A stretch of 64,000 nucleotides of DNA from Ascidia mentula (taxonomy: Eukaryota > Chordata > Ascidiacea > Phlebobranchia > Ascidiidae): assembly GCA_947561715.1 (NCBI GenBank), contig OX387200.1, positions 16,556,501-16,620,500 of the forward strand, given 5' to 3'. The notes under the pieces are model-generated. The model saw only the letters and a program-made list of their open reading frames with translations. It did not search any database and was not told the origin of the DNA. Numbering within the stretch: position 1 is the stretch's first letter; every line of letters begins with the position of its first letter. The position numbers and the translations under genes were made by a program. Below, one piece after another: positions 60,758 to 64,000 of the stretch.

Positions 60758-63060
60758 AAATTTGCACGATTGAAAAGGAGTACAGTCACCTACGGTTCAA
60801 TCATAGATGCAAAGACCTCAGGACTCTTCCAAAAAGTTTAAGGTTAACTCCTCCGGACAAGACTAGACAGGCTTTTAAACTTGTGAGAAACTGCGGTTGG
60901 CAATTGCTAAAATGTCGCATTGCCAATTCTCACCAAAAAATCTCGCAACTTAAGAAGACCTCGGAGAATCTGAAGAAACACCTCCAGGAACATCTTTCCC
61001 CGAGTCTTTTTGAATCCTTGGTTTCGTATAGAAATTTTCGTCGACAAGCAGTAGCCAGTTTATGTGAAGCAAGACATGAAACCAAAATGAAATCTTTGGA
61101 TAATTCAAACAAAGACAGACAACAAGGTTCCGATCAAAAAGGAATTTGGATTAAAAACATTTCTTCCCGTGTCTTAACTAAAGCAGAAACAACAGTGTTA
61201 GAAAAGGGACAAAATTTCGCCATCACTCCACACAAATTACCCACCATTGATCTGATCAGTGCCTCTGAAGCAGCTCTTCTACGCCTGGGCACAGATAAAC
61301 TAGCGGAAGCCGATCATGCCCGTAGCAAAATTTCTAAGATTTTGAAAGAAGCCAAATTGCCACCTTCAAACTTTTCTAAAGAAGAATGGGAAGCAACTAA
61401 GAGTTTGAGGAACGACACCAACATCATCATATCCAAGGCTGACAAAGGAAATTGCACTGTGGTCATGGACAGACAAGATTATGACAATAAAGTTGTTACC
61501 ATGCTCTCGGACAACGAAACTTACAAGAAACTTGCCAAATCACCTTGTACTAGACTGGAGACGAAACTGAACAAATTTGTGTGGAAACTACGGACAGAAG
61601 ACTGCATATCCCAACCGGAGTATCGAAGACTACACAGCAGCGACGGTGTGCTCCCAAAGTTCTACGGGTTACCCAAAATCCATAAGGAAGGTATTCCATT
61701 AAGACCGATTGTTTCTTTTGTTAACTCGCCAACCTACCAGCTATCTAAGTTCATCAGTCAAATTTTATTTCCTTTAGTTAATAGTACTGACTTTACTGTA
61801 AAAAATTCCAGTGAGTTTGTAAAGATTATTTCTGAATATAAATTACTTCCGCATGAGTGTCAAGTATCGTTTGATGTCGTTAGCCTGTTTACGTCAATTC
61901 CGACAGATGTTGCGCTCAGAATATCCTTGGACCAACTACAACAAGACACAACACTACATGAACGTACCAATCTTAAGTTAACACACATCCAAGAGGCATT
62001 ACAGTTGTGCTTAGACTCGACTGTTTTCACATATAAACACGACATTTACCAACAAATTTTTGGCACCCCCATGGGCTCTCCCATTTCACCGGTTCTGGCC
62101 AACATTATAATGGAACAACTTGAGCAAACCGCTCTTGCTTCCTTCAAAACACCCCCGCGACTTTGGCTCCGCTATGTCGATGACACGTACGTCATCATAG
62201 CAAAAGACGAGGTCGCAGGGTTTCATAACCACATAAACAGCATCGAACCTTCCATTAAGTTTACCCGGGAAACACAACATGACCATAGTCTGTCATTTTT
62301 GGACGTAAACGTCACTGCAAACCCGGACGGGAAACTTACCACCTCCATTTTTTACAAGCCTACACACACTAACCGCTACTTACAATACACCTCACACCAT
62401 CCGAAACATCAAAAACTCACTGTGGCCAGAACCTTATATAACAGAACGATTACACATATTGCCGATCCACACACTCGGAGGGTTGAACGCAAACACATTC
62501 GAAACGTTCTAAAACTAAACAAATTTCCCACTAACCTAAATCTCACACCCCACACACACAACAAACCCACACAAACATATACAGCATTCACTTCCATACC
62601 ATATGTACAGGGAGTTTCTGAGCGGATATCAAGAATACTCAACGCCACTGGCGTAAAAGTTGCCATGAAACCGGTATGCACTTTAGAAAACATGTTTCCC
62701 AAACCTAAAGACCGTATTCCCATGCTTCAAATGACCGGTGTAGTTTACTTAATCCCTTGTCTTGATTGTAACACTGTGTATATTGGCCAGACTAAGCGCA
62801 ATTTAACGTCCCGTATTAAAGAACACAAGGCAGCCATACGCAATATGGAACCCAATAAATCTGCCCTATGTGCCCACATGCTTGACACCGACCACCGTAT
62901 CAATTGGAAGGAAGCAAAAGTATTAAAACATGAAACAATTTTGGCAAAACGGTTGGTTGTGGAAAATTATTATATTAATTCGCTACCGAATGTTTTAAAT
63001 CGGAACGATGGAAAAGTACTTTCGCCCGTGTTCCGCAATTTCGCCCGTAACAATTCGTGA
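60758..63060 (+). CDS. Penelope-like reverse transcriptase with GIY-YIG endonuclease, 5'-truncated
   Basis: A frame of 771 codons opens at 60745, but its first residues derive from the antisense of the inverted copy. Element-derived protein begins near HLRFNHRCKDLRTLPKSLR and has no native ATG. A basic N-terminal region leads to the reverse transcriptase: motif A FDVVSLFTSIP at about residue 375, motif B GTPMGSPISPVLAN at about 439, and motif C LRYVDDTYVI at about 476 with both catalytic Asp. The GIY-YIG endonuclease starts at about 663 (GVVYLIPCLDC...VYIGQTKRNLTSR). In the family, the nuclease nicks the target and the RT primes on it. No stops or frameshifts are present, so the insertion is young; truncation makes autonomous expression unlikely. 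Confidence 0.88.
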
Positions 63061-63327
63061 CTTTTGTTTCCCATGTTTGGCGGTTTGACCCATGATCGAT
63101 GTTGTCCATTGAATTATGTCCCGCTGTGTTTTAGCTGTTACGCCCTTTTGTTTTTTCGTCGCTCAATTTCTTTGCCCTGTTGGTTCGCTTCGCTACTGTG
63201 TTTGTTTTATTCTCTGAAGAAGCCTAGTCGTACGTACAGGCGAAACGTCAGAAAATACAATCTTTTTTAAACAAAAGGTGTATATTTGTTGTTCTCCACC
63301 AGAAGAGCGTCAGATTCATAATTCATT
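61221..63327 (+). repeat. right arm of the Penelope palindrome
   Basis: Exact inverted counterpart of 58651-60757. The distal end runs into the right target-site duplication ATTGGAAAATAATG at 63325. Confidence 0.88.
63214..63251 (+). ncRNA. hammerhead-like motif downstream of the Penelope RT
   Basis: CTGAAGA (63214-63220) is followed by a stem GCCT...AGGC (63222-63225 with 63238-63241), then GAAACGTC (63242-63249) with GTC as the potential cleavage triplet. TTCT (63210-63213) pairs with AGAA (63250-63253) as a short stem I. Deviations are an A for U7 and one extra A before stem II, and stem III is just A-U and C-G with no loop. Penelope-like elements are known to carry such minimal type I hammerheads, thought to act as dimers. 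Activity is uncertain. Confidence 0.45.
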
Positions 63328-63349
63328 GGAAAATAATGTTGTTTGGATT

Positions 63350-64000
63350 TTACTGCTCTTCTTCACTTTCGCTTTCTTCAGAAGATGTAACTTCGTGGTC
63401 TTCATGTTTAGGAGGTGCACTAGCTCCGCGGGTGGTCACAACGGTCGTTGGATCAGGGTGGTATTCATTGACCTCCTGTTGGTAAGCGGGCATTCCCTTC
63501 TGCTTTGGCTGGGCGTTGTTTCCTTGAGGTTTACCATTGACCCCAGCTTGCTTCTTGATGGCGGTCAAGCGCGGATAGATGCGCTGTTGTTGCTGATTGT
63601 GCTGTTGAAGCTGCTGATGCTGCATCTGCTTGTAGTTGTATTGTGGCTCTACGCCGCCGTGTAGCGGCACCTTACGCGATGCCGGATCGATGGGCACAAC
63701 TGTGTAGAAATTCTTGGCATCAGATGTTCTCACTGGCACGGCGTAAGACTTCCGAGGTGGGCGCCGGTCATCAAACTCAATTTCGGAGTCCGACTCCTCC
63801 GAGAGCAGTGGCTTTTTCTTCGGAGCCGAGGAACCTCCTCGACAAAAGAAGTAGAAGACAAAAAGTAGAAGACATAGTGCCAGTAGCGGCACGGTAATGT
63901 ACACCCATCCGTATTCGTTGAGGTCAAGAAAATCCTGGTTGGAGCCGCCCTTGAGGGAGGTGCAGCCTTCATGAAGCTCACCGGTGGTCAGCCAGTATTT
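63350..64000 (-). CDS. C-terminal part of a single-pass membrane protein (partial)
   Basis: The minus-strand frame is open from the window edge (64000) to a stop at 63350-63352, giving 216 residues of the C-terminus. It starts with an extracellular-looking stretch (KYWLTTGELHEGCTSLKGG...DLNEYGW). A transmembrane helix follows (VYITVPLLALCLLLFVFYFF), then a Cys and a cytoplasmic tail of about 155 residues. The tail holds an acidic Ser/Glu/Asp patch (LLSEESDSEIEFDD), a Pro/Arg patch, a Gln-rich run, Lys-rich linkers and a terminal SSEESESEEEQ. The acidic serine runs look like casein-kinase-2 sites. This is a type I arrangement if the N-terminus is extracellular. No family recognised. The Penelope insertion lies 12 bases past its stop. 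Confidence 0.75.
   Translation of the reverse strand, partial: KYWLTTGELHEGCTSLKGGSNQDFLDLNEYGWVYITVPLLALCLLLFVFYFFCRGGSSAPKKKPLLSEESDSEIEFDDRRPPRKSYAVPVRTSDAKNFYTVVPIDPASRKVPLHGGVEPQYNYKQMQHQQLQQHNQQQQRIYPRLTAIKKQAGVNGKPQGNNAQPKQKGMPAYQQEVNEYHPDPTTVVTTRGASAPPKHEDHEVTSSEESESEEEQ

Larger units (their letters stand above)
58616..63324. mobile_element. palindromic Penelope-like retroelement insertion with 14-bp TSD
   Basis: Direct repeats ATTGGAAAATAATG at 58602-58615 and 63325-63338 bound a 4.7-kb insertion. Inside are two inverted arms, 58651-60757 and 61221-63327 (2107 bp each; the last three bases overlap the TSD), around a 463-bp spacer. The encoded proteins of the two arms are identical throughout. 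A 35-base unmatched stretch (58616-58650) separates the left TSD from the left arm, while the right arm abuts its TSD directly. Both copies are 5'-truncated; the plus copy is longer because it includes the spacer. Penelope elements are known for inverted, partially duplicated copies and a short extension of about 34 bases at one end, which fits. Confidence 0.85.

Noticed and set aside
59255..62723. Small frames opposite the Penelope RT (for example 104 and 66 codons, each seen twice)
   Set aside because: They are antisense shadows duplicated only because the element is palindromic.

Overview
This window is eukaryotic genomic DNA with GT-AG introns, split genes and AATAAA polyadenylation signals, roughly 38-40% GC outside one repeat array. 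Compact chordate-type genes with introns mostly of 50 to 900 bases suggest a tunicate (sea squirt such as Ciona). Supporting content is an LRRC8/pannexin-type channel, an ATAD5 orthologue, an MPPED1/2 orthologue and a VWF-domain gel-forming mucin. The tunicate assignment is inference; no species-specific marker was identified. Exon boundaries below were built by hand from splice signals, phase continuity and family resemblance.

Layout. 0.4-1.3 kb (+): last coding exon of an unrecognised disordered protein. 2.9-5.4 kb (+): seven-exon BTB/POZ C2H2 zinc-finger gene. 6.2-7.6 kb (-): seven-exon MPPED-type metallophosphoesterase, convergent with the zinc-finger gene. 8.35-8.7 kb (-): uncertain small ORF. 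8.8-11.0 kb (+): eight-exon LRRC8-like four-TM channel protein that ends without leucine-rich repeats. 11.7-16.3 kb (+): eleven-exon ATAD5. 16.3-18.3 kb: sparse, with a tRNA-derived SINE-like repeat.

18.36-52.26 kb (+): one 27-exon gel-forming mucin gene, over half of the window. Its order is signal peptide, EMI-like Cys segment, D1-D2-D'-D3 (VWD-C8-TIL), one 20.8-kb exon holding about 380 copies of a 54-bp/18-residue repeat, VWC, and a C-terminal cystine knot. Its introns hold a hAT-type MITE with an 8-bp target-site duplication and a repeat carrying a consensus-perfect type I hammerhead ribozyme on the transcribed strand. One D3 exon carries an apparent 1-base deletion.

55.2-57.0 kb (-): secreted leucine-rich-repeat protein, three exons. 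58.06-58.28 kb: second, decayed copy of the hammerhead-bearing repeat. 58.6-63.3 kb: a Penelope-like retroelement insertion built as a palindrome (two 2107-bp arms around a 463-bp spacer) between 14-bp target-site duplications, with hammerhead-like motifs in each arm. 63.35-64.0 kb (-): C-terminus of a single-pass membrane protein that runs off the window; the retroelement landed 12 bases past its stop codon.

The most notable items are the giant mucin exon with its higher-order repeats, the intronic hammerhead ribozyme, the palindromic Penelope insertion, and the LRR-less LRRC8-like protein.
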